From Amoebidium appalachense (taxonomy: Eukaryota > Ichthyosporea), in contig CAVNZM010000013.1 in the NCBI GenBank assembly GCA_963693365.1, positions 5,580,001 through 5,644,000 of the forward strand: a stretch of 64,000 nucleotides of DNA. The letters are read 5' to 3'. Each line of letters starts with the position of its first letter. The first letter of the stretch is position 1. The translations under genes were made by a program, and so were the position numbers. The notes beneath the pieces were generated by a model that was not told where the DNA came from, ran no database searches, and worked only from the letters and a program-made list of their open reading frames with translations. Below, piece by piece: positions 1 to 35,772 of the stretch.

Positions 1-8879
<8,879 letters not shown>

Positions 8880-9370
8880 AGGTGTTGGCATGTTTTTATG
8901 CCCGGCATATAATGCACGCATATGTAATGCTTTATATATGTAGGGGTGTGGGCATGTGTGGCCACGGTGAACGGTTATGTTCTAATCAATCATGTGTGTT
9001 GTTAACACGTTTTGCTCATGTATATCATGTGTATTGCCTTTTAGGCTCGAAATTATGTGTGGTGACACCTGTTGTGGCTTCACAGCCCTGTTTGTTTCGC
9101 TGCAACTCACCCGGATCCTGCACATTGTCAAGCAGTTTCAGTGTGGCTCACATGTTGCAACGTGAATGACTGTAGCGGTCACTTCAGGCTAGATATGGGG
9201 TGTGTGGTTGCATGATGTACGTGTCAGTGTGCCGAACCTCTCACCCAACCTTGTATTTTTTCACTAATTTCTGAAGGGTGTGCATGGTCAATGAATAACA
9301 CAGGCATCACCACGTGCACACCCCTAGAGCTACGCATACTCACGCACAGGCACGTTTAATCATCGACAAG

Positions 9371-9417
<47 letters not shown>

Positions 9418-9815
9418 ACACACACACACAACACACACTCATCAGACACATTAGCACCTCGATCAGAAGCCTAGTATATATTAGGTTGTAAGGCCAGGGA
9501 TTCTCAATCACTCGCCTGCTTTAAAGAAATCTGCACGGGCAGAGAAGACCAAAAATAGGCCTGCTGGTCAGGCCATAATAATTGTTAAAGATCTTGACTT
9601 TCTTTTGGGATTTATTCTTGTTTTCTTCTCTACCTAGCTAGGCCACGTTTACACACCCATGGGTACCATGATTAATACTTTATATATAAAGCCATGTGTG
9701 GGTACTCGGTACCCAAATATGGCTCTTAAATCTCGACATTCGAATGTCAGGAACAGTGCTTTCAATATTCATGCATTCACAGATTGACATGATGATAATG
9801 ATAATGATATATGCA

Positions 9816-9850
<35 letters not shown>

Positions 9851-10097
9851 CCAACCAAAAAAAAAAAAAAAAAAAAATCCCCCCCCCCCCCCCCCCCTCC
9901 CTCCATCCCTACCCATCTCTCCATACACCATGCGCCCTGAACGCATGAAACACGAACATGCACGCACGCAATGCGCACACGCACACACACGTCCATCACA
10001 CCCTGCACGCACCCCGCACACGTGCGCATATCCAGTTTCCGGTCATATCCGAAGAAGATCCGTCCAACAGGTGAAACCACATCACGCAGTGCTCCAC
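8880..10097. other. Intergenic region between convergent presenilin and importin alpha
   Basis: No open frame has family resemblance. It holds one of the longest C runs of the window (9371-9417), then a short CA tract, a C run (9818-9848), an A run (9856-9877) and another C run (9880-9898). The region contains both genes' 3' ends. No terminator or polyadenylation signal could be assigned with confidence. Confidence 0.7.
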
Positions 10098-22576
<12,479 letters not shown>

Positions 22577-22734
22577 TTCTCCTACTTTTGTACAAAACGC
22601 CTTGTCCCTTCAACGATGTTCTGGATTTTAGAGCATGAAAGTTGTCGAAATCTTGACTTTGATGGAAATCGACCACTGAAACTGACTTGTCGCAGTGCTA
22701 AAGCCTCGCCTTAACCTATTCAACCCAAAAAAAT

Positions 22735-23005
<271 letters not shown>

Positions 23006-23092
23006 ATCAGATCAAGTTCACGATTACGTAACTGACAGAACTCCCGAACAATCGGGAGGATCTTCGGAATGCAACACCAGTGCAAAATCGCC

Positions 23093-23183
23093 CATTCATT
23101 GGCTGAGACAACTCTTGTAAGAGTCTGTATCCAATCACATCGTTTAGAAGTCATGCTACGCGTTTAGGGTCTGCCTATAAAAA
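23093..23183 (+). promoter_or_regulatory. Candidate core promoter upstream of SSADH
   Basis: ATTGG at about 23098 and CCAAT at about 23131 precede CTATAAAAAA (23175-23184). The stretch AACAAAAACCGGAG followed by gtatgt at 23221 could be a short non-coding leader exon spliced to 23882, where the first ATG met would be 23950. This is inference from motif spacing only. Confidence 0.3.
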
Positions 23184-23881
23184 AAAGTCACTGCCCCGCG
23201 TGAGTCAACAAAAACCGGAGGTATGTTTTTTGTCAGCAGTTTTCAATCCTCACCTACTCCACCCATTTCTTCCTTTTTTTTTTTTTGACAGGGGGGAAAT
23301 CCTTGTAAGTTTTTGGTATTATTCTTTTACTGCCTGTGTGGGGTTTTAATCAAATGCCGATCGTTGGGTTGGTCCGGTCACAGTTGGCTGCTAAAGGTCG
23401 GTCCAATGGCTCTCTCTCCATCTCTTTTTTTTGTTTCATTTGAACATGCTAGTCTGACCTCTCAGCTTTCCTTTGAATATTCTTCAGCTTTTCGCCATTT
23501 GTTGCGCACATATTTTTTTACGAACTTCCCTTTTTTCTTCTTTCATCGTCTACGGAAAAACATGGACATTTCCATACCCACACAAACAGTCACTGCATGG
23601 CTACTTTTCAGTTGTCACCTCCGCCACTTGATTGCTCGAGAACGCAGCGCCTCACCTAGGCACACATGCGCACGCATACAAACGTAATAACCGCACACCT
23701 GATGTCTTCCCCCGCCCCCCGTCATACACATCACCTAATCCCCCTCCCCCCCCCCCCCCCCCCCCCCCCTCCCGTCCCTCCCCCTCCCCCCTCCCCCCCC
23801 CGCCCCCGTTCCCCCCGCCCCCCCCCGCCCCCCCCCCGTCCCCCCCCCCCCCCCCCCCCAAACACACACACACACGCACAG

Positions 23882-24284
23882 CCACCCCCGCTCTTCGCCA
23901 ACACCTACCGACGCTGTGCCGTGCGCTGTTTCCCGCCGTGTCTGCGAGAATGTTGAGCACCGGCCTCCTTCAGAGTGGAAAGGTGTGTATGCGTGTATGT
24001 CTGACTGAAATTGCAGGCGGCATTCCCCCCCCCCCCCCCCCCTGGCCCGCTGCGCCTCTGCCTACATGGCCCCAGACCCCATTTTCTGTTTCTCCCTCTC
24101 CCCACTAACACCTCAAGCCCCTTCTCCCACCTCTTGCCTCGTCCCCTTCTCACACGTTCATTCTAAGTCCCTTTAACTCTCCCATACAGCCCTGCCTGTG
24201 TTCCTTATCCCCACCTCCCCCTCCCCAACCCTTTACCCCCCCCCACCTCCTCTCCCCCGTCATGCCGCCTGACACACGCACACG

Positions 24285-24341
<57 letters not shown>

Positions 24342-24773
24342 TCTTCCCGTGATTCTGTTTTATACAGCATCGCCTCCTCCTTCTTTTTCTGATTCTCTTG
24401 CATTCACCAGCTCCGGTGTACCGTTTACTTCAAACATACCCCCTTCCCCTCCTCCCCTTCCCCCCCCCCCCCCCCCCCTCGGTTGCTGCCCTGCCCCGCC
24501 GTTGCTGCTATTTCTGTCGGGCTCTTTTACTCTCAGTCATCTTAACGCTTTGTTTCACACAGACTAACTTTCAACTACCCTCTGTCCGACAAAAGGCATG
24601 AATTGCATAGGTCCTGTCATTCCCCCCCCCCCTTCCCCCCCTCCCCCCTTTGGGCTACCAATTTCCAGAACGGCTTGCTAACATTGTGTAGGCTTGTGCC
24701 CCTCCCCCCCCCCTCCCCCCCTCTCTCCCCCCCCTCCCCTCCCCCCCCCTCTCTCCCCCCCCTCCCCTCCCCA

Positions 24774-24814
<41 letters not shown>

Positions 24815-26160
24815 CCACCACCACCACCACCACCACCACCATTTACTACATCTACACACACAGAGAGAGACACCCACCCACTTTTTTTTTTTTCACCGCA
24901 CCCAAATGTTACGTCCCCCCCCTCGCCCCCTCTCTTTCTCTCACTCTCCCTTCTACCCCCCCGGATATACACACACGAAACCCCACAACCTACCCCGTAT
25001 TTTCTTCGGCCGTTCTGTCCTGCTTTTACATGATTGCTTCTGTTGTATTCCCTCTCTGTATATGGCGGCTGCAAGTCGCATATGTCCGACACCGTCATCT
25101 GTCGTCTGCTACCTAATCACCTCCCTCCTTACCCCGCCTGCCTACCCCCCACCCCCCCACACACACACACACACACACACCTCTGTCCCCCTCCTCGTTC
25201 CCTTATCACCCCCAAACTCCCCCCCGGCTTCCTTTCCACCCTCTCGTCCCCCTCCTTACCCCATCCCTTCCTTTTCCCCACTTGCCCCCTCCCACCCCCC
25301 TCCTTCTCATGTTGGCCGTTAGCAATGTGTACTCTGTTGTCTGTAACATACTAACCCCCCTCCCCTCTCCCCGCCTCCCCTCCCCTCCCCTACCCTACCC
25401 ACCACCACCCATCCCACCCAATCTCCCTGCCCCCCTCCCCCCCCCCCCCTCCCCCCTCCCCCCACCACACTTTCTCTATACACACACGCATAGTCCTACA
25501 TCAACGGACAATGGGTGGGAGCCAAGAGTGGTGCGGTGTTTGGGGTGGTCAACCCGGCAACCAATGAGACGCTGATAGATGTGCCCGATATGGGCGGGGA
25601 GGAGACCAGGGATGCCATTGCTGCTGCAAAGAACGCATTCCCTGCGTGGAGGAAGAAGACGGCTAAGGTGGGTGTTTACTTGTTTTTTTTCAGTTGTGTT
25701 AATTTTTTTGTTCGGGGGGGGGGAGGGGGGGGGGGGGGGGGTGTGATCATAGTGTTGTGCGTTTGGGGCGGGGCTGTGTGTGTGTAAAGGGCCGGGGGGG
25801 AGCATGGGGGGGAGGGGGGGGGGGGGGGGGAAGGAGGGATTGGCGAGTGTGCGTGTACGTAGGGGCCAGGGAGGGAGGGGCGGAGGGCAGGGGGGAAACT
25901 TTTTCCCTTTGAAATAACGGGAAAATACCCTTGCAGGAGCGCAGTGTTCTACTCCGTGCCTGGTTTGATGCCATTATGGCAAACAAGGAGGAGCTGGCAA
26001 AGCTCATCACTCAGGTGGGTTTAATGTTAAAACTCTGAAGGATTTTGGTGACCATTAATAAGTAATAGGCTCTATCTAGTTCTCCAACCCTATCTCACTT
26101 TCCCTCCCTCCCCGCCCTCTTGCCCTCTTCCTCCCGCTCGCCCTCTCACTCCCCCCCCCC

Positions 26161-26191
<31 letters not shown>

Positions 26192-26199
26192 CCCCCCCA

Positions 26200-26236
<37 letters not shown>

Positions 26237-26553
26237 CCCCCCCCCCCCCCCCCCCCCCTCTCCGTCTCCTCCTTCTCCTCTCTCTCTCTCCTCCCTCCCA
26301 TACCACCCTCGCCTCGTGTGATTTCCGGATATGCATTTGGGCAAAGTAGCGGAAGCACCCCCACCCCTTTCCTCCTCCAACAAAACAAAAGTAAAAAAGG
26401 AAGGGACACCAAGAAAAAGAAGAAGAAGAAGAGAGAAAAAGAAGGGAAAGAGAATTTTGAACCCCTGATTCGCCTGGCCTTTGTTCGGGGGCTGGGTTGT
26501 GACATAACAATACTGAAAACGGGAGGGGCGCAGTAATGTCAAATAGAATGCCG

Positions 26554-26607
<54 letters not shown>

Positions 26608-26931
26608 GGAGGGGGGAGGCGGCCAAGCAATGGAAGGCAATCGATAAGGGGATTAGCAATGTGTTGCGAACAGACCGACTGATTTTAAAATTTAACAGGA
26701 GATGGGCAAGCCCCTGGATGAGGCTCGTGGGGAGGTTGTCTACGGGGCCAGCTTTGTGGAGTGGTTTGCTGAGGAGGCTAAGGTGGGTGGGTGTGCTTGA
26801 AGAGGGAGGGGGTGAGGTGTGTGTGGGGGGGCCAGGGGGGGGGGGGGGGGTTAGGGCATCCTTTATGTATGTGTCTCGGTGTGTTGCCCAGTTCCTGTGT
26901 GTGGGGTAAAGCAGGAGGGGGCAGGGGTGTT

Positions 26932-26962
<31 letters not shown>

Positions 26963-28214
26963 GGGGGGAGGTCTATTGACACGACATGCTGGGAGATATA
27001 CGGAGGGGTTTTCCATATGGAAAATGCGTGTGCTGGGAAGACTTTCGATGATATGGGGCCGGGGGAAAAGAGGGGAGGGGGGGGGGGGGGAGGGGGGAGG
27101 TTGTGTTTTATGCTTAAGTAGGGCCCAAGATGTTTCCTGCACTCCTACAAGAGGAGATGTTATGATTAACATTTGAATTTGAGTTGAGTTTCTTGATTTT
27201 TGTTTGTCATTTTTAAATCTTTTTGTTTTTATTTTTGAGTACTTTTCCTTTTTCGTGGGTGGGTGGGTAGGTGGGTGATGGTGGGGGTGGGGGGAAGGGA
27301 GGGGCTTTGGATGAGATAGCTGCACCACGCTGACTTTTGATTGGTGCAGAGGGCATACGGTGACGTCATCCCCGGCAATGCCCCAGGCAAGCGCATTGCA
27401 GTCATCAAGCAGCCCATCGGTGTCTGCGGTCTCATCACCCCCGTATGTGGAACAGAACCTCCCCCCCCCCCCCCCTCCCCCCCCCCCCCCCCCCTCTCCC
27501 CCTCCCCCCCTTCTCTCACCTCCTGAAACACACAAATACACACACATCACACGTACACAGACACATACTTGCCTCTGCCCTTTCATCAACGTCCCCCCTC
27601 CTCCTGCTCTTGATGTCTGATGTGTGCGAGCGTGCACGTGTGTGTACGTGGCTGTGCGCATGTGTGTGGCTCTCCGTATCTCTATCCATTGATTACTTCG
27701 ATACAAGGATGTTTCACGGATTTGCCCTTTTCCTCTCGGATATTTGCTTCTAATTGGGTTGTTGTCACAGTGGAATTTCCCAATCGGCATGGCCACCCGC
27801 AAGATTGCGCCTGCGCTTGCAGCCGGCTGCACGGTGGTGGTCAAGCCGTCCGAGGATGCACCCCTCACGACACTGGCTGTGGCTGCACTGGCAGGTGGGT
27901 GCGCGGGTGTATGTGTTTGGGGAGAGGGAGAGGGAGGGAGGGATTGGGTTGGAAGCGGTACCCAGGGGGGGAGAGGGAGGGGAGGGGGGGGGGGGGGGGG
28001 GTGGAGTCGAAGTGAGAGGATGGGGGTTTGGTGCGGTGGATTGTGCGACAGGCCCTGGTTTGTGTAGTGTGTTGGGTTGCTTGCATGCCAAAAGGTTGTG
28101 CATGGCAAGGGGGAAGGGGGGATATTTATACTTTCCGTTTCTTCATCAGTTACCCATACCGTCATCTCACCACCCCCTCCCCCCCCCCCCCCCCTCCCCG
28201 CCCCTCCCCACAAC

Positions 28215-28280
<66 letters not shown>

Positions 28281-29376
28281 TACACTTTCGCATGCAGAGA
28301 AAGTCGGGATTCCTGCCGGTGTGATCAACATCATCACCGGGTCACGCAAGAATGTTGCCGACATTGGCAAGGAGCTGACCACCCACCCGGATGTGGCCAA
28401 GGTGTCTTTCACTGGATCTACGGCCGTGGGCAAATTACTGCTTGCACAGGTGGGTTTTTTAACGCTAAAAAATATATTTTAATGGTTTGATTTCTGGATT
28501 GGTCTGGCCCTGATTGGGCTTACAGTTTCGGGCAAACTGCTGCTTGCACAGGTTTTTTTTTAACGGTATATTTTAATGGTTTGATATCTGGATTATCTTT
28601 TCCTGGCTGGGTTTATTGGGAGGACTACTCCTTGCAGATGGGTTTTTAAGTTTATGGAATAAAAATCTTTAAAATATAGTTTCGGGCTTTCATTGTTCAT
28701 TTCATGGGCTTGAACTTGGCTTGTTAATGATGTTGAAATATATTTATCCAATGAATGAAGAATTGGAATTATAATAGTCATTGTGATTGGAAATTATAGT
28801 AACTTATGGGATGTGTTTGGAGAGTTTAAAAGAATCGATCCGACTAACCAAATATGGGAGTATAGGGCGCATCGACGGTCAAGCGGATCACCCTTGAGCT
28901 GGGTGGCAATGCCCCGTTTATTGTCTTTGATGATGCTTATCTTGGTATGTGTCGATCGATCCCCCCCCCCCCCCCCCCCCCCCCTCCTCCTCCTCTCAGC
29001 CCTGGACCTTTCCCCTTTTCCCGCTTTTACCCACCACCACTCTACACAGTGACACACACACACACACACACACATACACACACACACACACACACTTCGC
29101 AACAAACATTCACACAACGGCCCTCGCTCGCACACCTTGCACACACTTAGGGTATTGTGTCTGCTTTCGGTCTCTCACTTTCTTCCTCCTAACTCCCCTC
29201 CCCCCCCCCCCCCCTCCCCCCCCCCCCCCCCCTCCCCCTCCCCCCACCACCCACCCCCCCACCCCCACCACCAAAAAAAAAAAAAAAAAAAAAAAAAAAG
29301 AAAAAGAATCTCTCCTCGCTGCCCGTTTTCTTATGTGGTAGAGAGCAGGCGGATGGGAATGGGGGCTAGGAGGGGG

Positions 29377-29415
<39 letters not shown>

Positions 29416-30675
29416 GGGTAAGCGCACCACTACACGTGAAGGAGAGATTGAGAAAAGTTGTTTGGGGATAGGATGGAAATGATAACTAAAAAACATGAAA
29501 TTACTGGCAGCATCTAATTGGATTCCCCTTCCTCCGCCACAGATGCTGCCGTGAAGGGTCTTATGGCAAGCAAATTCCGCAACACGGGGCAGACTTGTGT
29601 GTGCGCAAACCGAATTTACGTGCAGGAGGGGGTCTATGCCCAATTTGCGGAGAAGCTCGTGGCTGCTGTGCAACAGCTGAAGGGTATGGCTCCCCCCTTT
29701 TTCACACCTCCCCTCTCTTCCTTCTCCCCCCTCGTCACCGCCCATCTCCCTCCCCCTCCCTCCCCCCCCCCAAACACACACACACACACACACACAGAGA
29801 GATAGGGAGAGAGAAAGAGAGAGAGAGAGCGAGAGAGAGACCGCACCAACCTACCCCATCACCTCTCCCTATCACACACGCGTGCCTCCTCACGTAAGCA
29901 GGCACAGACACACGGGCACACTCAAAAAAGAGAAGGTGAAAAAACATGCACCACACACCACGCACCCCACTCACGCAACGCATGACCCTGATTTGTAACT
30001 CACCTAAGCCCCTTTTTTCTTTGCGTTCATTTCGCGAGCCACATACACGCACACACAACATGCGTAGACAAATGTGCAGCCCACCCCCCGTACATGTACC
30101 CACACATGCGCGTGCGCTCGCACACACCAAAGCACACAAGTATACATACACAAATGTACACGCTTGTGTGCAAACACACTCACATATCGACAAACATGCG
30201 TACACACACACACACACACACGTACACTCACATACAAGTACACACACACACACACGTACACGCGTACACACGTACACACACGCACACGTACAGTGGGCAA
30301 CGGTATGGAATCAGGGGTGACGCAAGGTCCTCTGATCAACGCCGCCGCCCTTTCAAAGGTCGAATCCCACGTGAAAGACGCAACATCAAAGGGTGCACGT
30401 GTTCTGATTGGTGGAAAACCGCATTCCAATGGTGGTCTATTCTACGAACCCACCGTCCTGGCCGATATTACCCCCGAGATGGCCGTAAACACGCAGGAGA
30501 CTTTCGGTCCCGTGGCACCCCTAATTCCGTTCAAGACTGAGGAGGAGGTTATTAAGGTGAGTACAGGACGTTTGCTTTTAGCACATCATTCATGATATTA
30601 CCCCCCTCCCCCCCCCCCCCCCCCCCCCCCCCACCGCCTCCACACATAAGGGAGATGGGGGGGGGGGGGGGGGGG

Positions 30676-30731
<56 letters not shown>

Positions 30732-30775
30732 AAGGGAGGGGGAAAGGGAGGGGAAGCGGAGGTTTGGTGGTGGTT

Positions 30776-30810
<35 letters not shown>

Positions 30811-31173
30811 ATACTTTTCTTACCGTTTACAGAACTTATGACAGGCTACACACACACGTGCCTGTGTGCACACACACACACACAAAAAAAAACCTTGCTC
30901 CTACTTGCATGGACGTGGATGAAAAAGAAAATTCACATGCCCGCACACATCACACCTACACATACACGGGCATTTCTATCGTGCCTCCCCCGCTCCACCC
31001 ACATACAAGTGTGCACACAAACACGAGTTCGTGTACTCACGGATCTTTCCCGACACACACACACGCGCGCGTGCGCGCGCGCGCGCGCGCATAACGCATA
31101 CGTAGCCAGCCCCCCCCCCCCCCCCCCCCCAACTCCCCCTGCACGTCCACCCGTCCTCATTCCCCCCCCCCCC

Positions 31174-31206
<33 letters not shown>

Positions 31207-31254
31207 ACACACCCCACCCAACCCCTCCCCCTCCCCCTACCCCCCCCCCCCCCC

Positions 31255-31285
<31 letters not shown>

Positions 31286-31688
31286 CAAACGCCGTGAGTG
31301 TAGGTCTAGCGGGCTACTTCTACAGCCAAAACCTTCGTCGTGCCTACCGTGTAGCCGAGGCCCTGGAGGTTGGGATGGTCGGAATTAACGATGGAATAAT
31401 CAGCACTGAGGTGGCACCCTTTGGGGGGTGGAAGGAGAGCGGTCTTGGAAGGGAGGGCTCTAAGTATGGCATGGATGCTTATATGGAGATCAAGTAAGTA
31501 TATTACTGACCACACCCCCTAACCCCTCCCCCCCCCCCTCCCCCCCCCCCCCCTCTCCCTCCTCTTCCCCCCTCCCCCCCCCCTCTCTGTTCCCCCTTCT
31601 GCCTTTTTGTTCCCTTTTACCGATTCTCCCCTACTTCCCGACACACCGATATCCCTGCCGTTTTGTTCCCCTCCAAGATCCCCCCCCT

Positions 31689-31720
<32 letters not shown>

Positions 31721-31880
31721 CCCCGCCTCGCTCCAGCGGAGATACCCCTGCTCCTTTCCTACCTCACGCAGACATACAGTAAAGTATTAGGCAGAGAAGT
31801 ATGGCTTCTGGATTTCCGGTCACCAACCTGACATTATTTTCCCCTGCAGGTATCTGTGCTTTGGCAACATGGACGACTGA
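23882..31880 (+). CDS. Succinate-semialdehyde dehydrogenase (GabD/ALDH5A1 type), 12 exons seen
   Basis: Oxidises succinic semialdehyde to succinate with NAD(P)+, the last step of the GABA shunt. Exons: 23882-23982, 25494-25667, 25937-26014, 26699-26782, 27350-27442, 27771-27894, 28298-28449, 28866-28944, 29543-29683, 30294-30556, 31282-31493, 31850-31880; all GT-AG and in frame. From the ATG at 23950 the protein is 487 residues, the size of bacterial GabD. The frame stays open upstream of that ATG and reads an Arg-rich, acid-free amphipathic stretch ([20 protein letters not shown]), so a mitochondrial presequence starting in an unseen exon is likely. Counted from 23950, marks are [13 protein letters not shown], the FTGSTAVGK nucleotide-binding turn, general-base Glu257 in LELGGNAPF, nucleophile Cys291 in GQTCVCANR (34 residues apart, as in the ALDH fold) and C-terminal [17 protein letters not shown]. 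It resembles GabD throughout. Confidence 0.95.
28429..28640 (+). repeat. Tandem duplication of an exon end plus its donor site in an SSADH intron
   Basis: The end of exon 28298-28449 with its donor (GGGCAAATTACTGCTTGCACAG then gt) and the intron start through GGTTTGATTTCTGGATT recur at 28530-28595, and a weaker third copy (ACTACTCCTTGCAGATGGG) follows near 28623. The second copy keeps CTTGCACAG-gt and so is a potential decoy donor. Confidence 0.7.
30679..30728. repeat. (GA)n array beside G runs in an SSADH intron
   Basis: About 50 bases of GA dinucleotide between G tracts at 30658-30678 and 30778-30809, within the intron 30557-31281, which ends in C and CA tracts at the acceptor. Confidence 0.8.
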
Positions 31881-33856
31881 GCAGCTATCCGATAGGCTAT
31901 CTATCATGTGCCTGTTTTGGCACGGAATGTGAAGTAGGGGAAGGAAGCCTTGGATTTTTGCTCTCCCTACTAGTTCATGATGGTTTTCATTTCGTTCGGA
32001 TGTGAGTAGCAAAATGTGCCGTTGCGTTTCTGTCTTTCTGTTCATCCCCCCCCCCGTCTGGAAATGGCTTCTTTTTTTGTTTGTTTGTTTGTTTGTTTGT
32101 TTGTTTGTTTGTTTGTTTGTTTATTTATTTATTTTTCCGGTTCAGCAGGAAATTTGAATGATTTTCACGGTTGATGCTGTTTGTTTGAAACAGTTTCTGC
32201 AAAGGCTATAAAAACGCCTTTTTCTTCGTCTTTTTTTTTTTTTTTTTTTTTTGCCCACTCCGAACCCCGGTTTGTTGCCCAAACTTTTTTTATTGCGCGG
32301 AAACCAGATCTGATTTTTTCGTTGCAATTTGAAGTTTTCGGTGTATTATAGAGGCAGTACCTGTATTCCGTTGATTTGTAATGCCTACACTGACAATCCT
32401 TGGAAATATTCCCTCTGCTTTATTTGTTGTGTTGTAACTTTGCGCTTTATGGCACGGCCATGTTGTGACCATATTTCACCTGCGGTCTGAGCTGTATTGA
32501 TTGCAGCCGCCACCAGAATATATAACAAAAGTTACACCGGACAGAAAGCATGTGTCTCCCGTGAGTAGTTTCAAGCCCCCCCCCCCCCCCCCCCCCCCCC
32601 CTTTCCTTTTTCTTTCCTTCCTCAGCTTTCATTTGTATGCTTTATTGCTTGTTTACGTAAGGGAATCCCAAGCCCCCCCCCCCCCCCCTTCTTCTCCTTC
32701 TTCGTCTTCCTTCTTCTTACTTTCGTGGTCACGGTGTGTGTGTCACCAGGAGGTTCGGATTTTTTTAAGAAGGAAAGGAAGGGGGGTATAATTACGTGCA
32801 CACACGCAACTTCGGAGTCTCTACACAAACAAAAAATTAGTGTTTTTTATTACAGGGTACTTATTATGGCTAGGCATGTGATGACGGAGTCTGGGCAGAA
32901 AACACAATGCAGGGTGCACAGAGCCCACAAAGATTACCGTAAAAGTTATATATTGGGGGGGGGGGGGAGCAAGTCATTCACAGTACCTGCAAGTTCACCT
33001 TGCAGATGTATTACTGTAGGAGCCTGTCCATGCATGGGTGGGTTTGACACTTGGCCATGTGTGTGTGTGATTCAGGGGGGAGGGGAATCATGATACTGTA
33101 TAGACAATAAACTGAATATAGCCATGACTTACGTAATACTAAACACAATGCAGATTGCCATGCATACATATTTAGGTTGGGGGAAATTGGGGCGGGGGGC
33201 TTTTTTTTTGGTGGTGGTTGGGGGGGGGGGGGGGGGGGGGGGGGGATAATGTCATTTATTGGGGACCTTTATGATATTTAATTATTTTTTCAGTAACAAC
33301 GTACACCAGAGCTATTAGCATAACCATGAAGCTAAACCTAACATTCTAAACAACACATAACCTGGGGGGAAATGGCCAAAAAAAAAAAACTATTTTAGGG
33401 TGGGTGGATATTCGCAGTGTTTCCCAAAATCTAGACAGGAAAAAGGAAAGGTAAAAAAAACCGAAAATGTGTAGCACTGACATCATCGCATCCTTTGGTC
33501 GAGCTCTAGAGCCGAATCTCCCCTCAATTGACCCACACATCAAGAAACACATCGCTAACCATGGTATATGTACATGTGCAAGTAGACTTTCCGATCTTCA
33601 CCTTTCTATCACACTTATCCAGAAGGGTGCAGACGGTGTGAATCATAGCAAGAATAATCTATAATACCCACATCCAATAAAGTCTGAACAAAATGCAGGG
33701 GTGGAAATAAAAAAAGAAGGTTGAAAAGCGAAACGAGCAGTTTCATCCTTCCAAATCCTCATGTAATCCCTTCGACAGTATGTAGACTCCCATGATGTTT
33801 CCGATGTATTCCCTCCATACGAGTAATAATTCAATCATTCCTGGAATTGTTCCAGT
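31881..33856. other. Intergenic region between convergent SSADH and sterol C5-desaturase
   Basis: No gene recognised. It contains a TTTG tetranucleotide array (about 32074-32121), a T run (32231-32252), C runs near 32577 and 32672, and a G run at about 33220-33245. Open frames here are under 125 codons and lack family features. Confidence 0.65.
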
Positions 33857-34402
33857 TTATTCCTCCTTGGCAAAATACTGCTTGATCTCTCCACGATCGC
33901 AGTCGGGGGTCTCGTTATCCATAAGATCCTTATCGAGGATGCTGATCTTGTGCGGCTCTGTGTGTGTGTGTGTGTGTGTTACAAGGGGTGGTGGCGTGCA
34001 CGGGAATTGAGGGAGGAAAAATTGTAAGATAATAGGACAGCATGTGTCAATAGGAGAGCATGTGTCTGTCTGTGTGTGTGTGTGTGTGACTGCATGTATG
34101 TGCATTTGTTCTACTAGGGCTGTGTGTAATGCATGTGTGTATATGTGCGCACCCGGTGATGCAACTACTAGTCGAATAAGGTAGAGGGAACAAACACGAC
34201 TGGGATACAGATGATACAACAGCCCTATACACATACACACACACATCATCCCTGACACTCAACAACCACCGCCCATTTTGTCCTCCTCGTCCCCCCCCCC
34301 CCCCTTCATGTCTAACCCCCCCCCCCCCTCAAACACGCACACCCCAACCCTTTCCCTCCCCCATGCACACGCGCACCAGAGCCCCAAATACATTCCTTTT
34401 TG

Positions 34403-34476
<74 letters not shown>

Positions 34477-34539
34477 GAAAACAGGACACCCCCACCCATC
34501 CTACCATCCACCCATTCACCCACCGATGAACCCATCCAA

Positions 34540-34574
<35 letters not shown>

Positions 34575-35139
34575 CACCAACAAAGAGAAAGAAAGAAAGA
34601 AAAAGAAAAAAGAAAAAAAAGGACACACAGGCAGAGCTGTAGGAAGCACGTACCAGGGTTGCGATGGGTGCCACCGATGCGGTCCCACAGGGTGAAGAAT
34701 TGGCCGTGGTTGTAGTTGTAGTAGAGGTGGTGGTCGGCATGGTGCGCAGACCCATTGATGTACTCCTGTTAAAAGTTAAAAAAATGTTAAAATGTTGCTA
34801 TGTCAGTCTATTTACAAAAAAAAACCCCTGCACACCTGACAAACGATTACTACATCAAACATGAAGTGGTCGGCAAGGTGAGTAGATCTGCATGTGTGAT
34901 CATCCTAAAAAAAAAAAAGGGGGGGGGGGGGGGGGCTCCAAAATATTTTTTCAGTTTGTATGATCAAACAACCTTGTACTCCTTGGGGATATATTCACCA
35001 TGTCAAAATACTAATACAGGTGGTGGAATATAACGTGGGCAGGCCTGTTCAGAACTCTTGCTAAAATTTCTAGAAAATGGGGTACAAAAAAATCACAGCC
35101 GACCTCTCATTATCAACGTGTCGAAAACAGAGCACTGCG

Positions 35140-35183
<44 letters not shown>

Positions 35184-35692
35184 ATTATAACAGAACAAAA
35201 GATGATGTTTTAAAAAAATAAAAAATAAAATAAACGCACCTGCAGCCAGTCCGGGATGCTGTTCACCCCGTCGTGAATGGAGACGGTCCACACGTTGACG
35301 AAAATGAACAGCCCGAGGTACGCCCACTGCAGCAAGAAGACGTCAGCACACACTAGCAAATATCATAAAATTATGAATATTTATCATCGCAACTATATCC
35401 TATAGTTACATGACAACTGTGTTAACTTTCCAACCCCTGCAGCATCTGCAATGATTACAGCACTTGCCTGCTCACACACACAAACACACACATGCACGTT
35501 CACAACTCTTCCCCCAACCCCAAAACATATACACACACACGTCCACACGTCCACACATCCAGACGTCCACACACACACGCACACACACATACACGGTGTG
35601 TCTGTGATCCCTGGTATATGCATGTGTCTGTGACTGTATGCATGCGCGCGATTAAATGTCAAACCTGTGAAAAGAGCAAATCTTCTCACAGA

Positions 35693-35772
<80 letters not shown>

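Noticed and set aside
26090-28285. 731-codon open frame on the minus strand
   Set aside because: Antisense to SSADH exons 26699-27894 and filled with repeat translations; the + strand exons have clear family identity.
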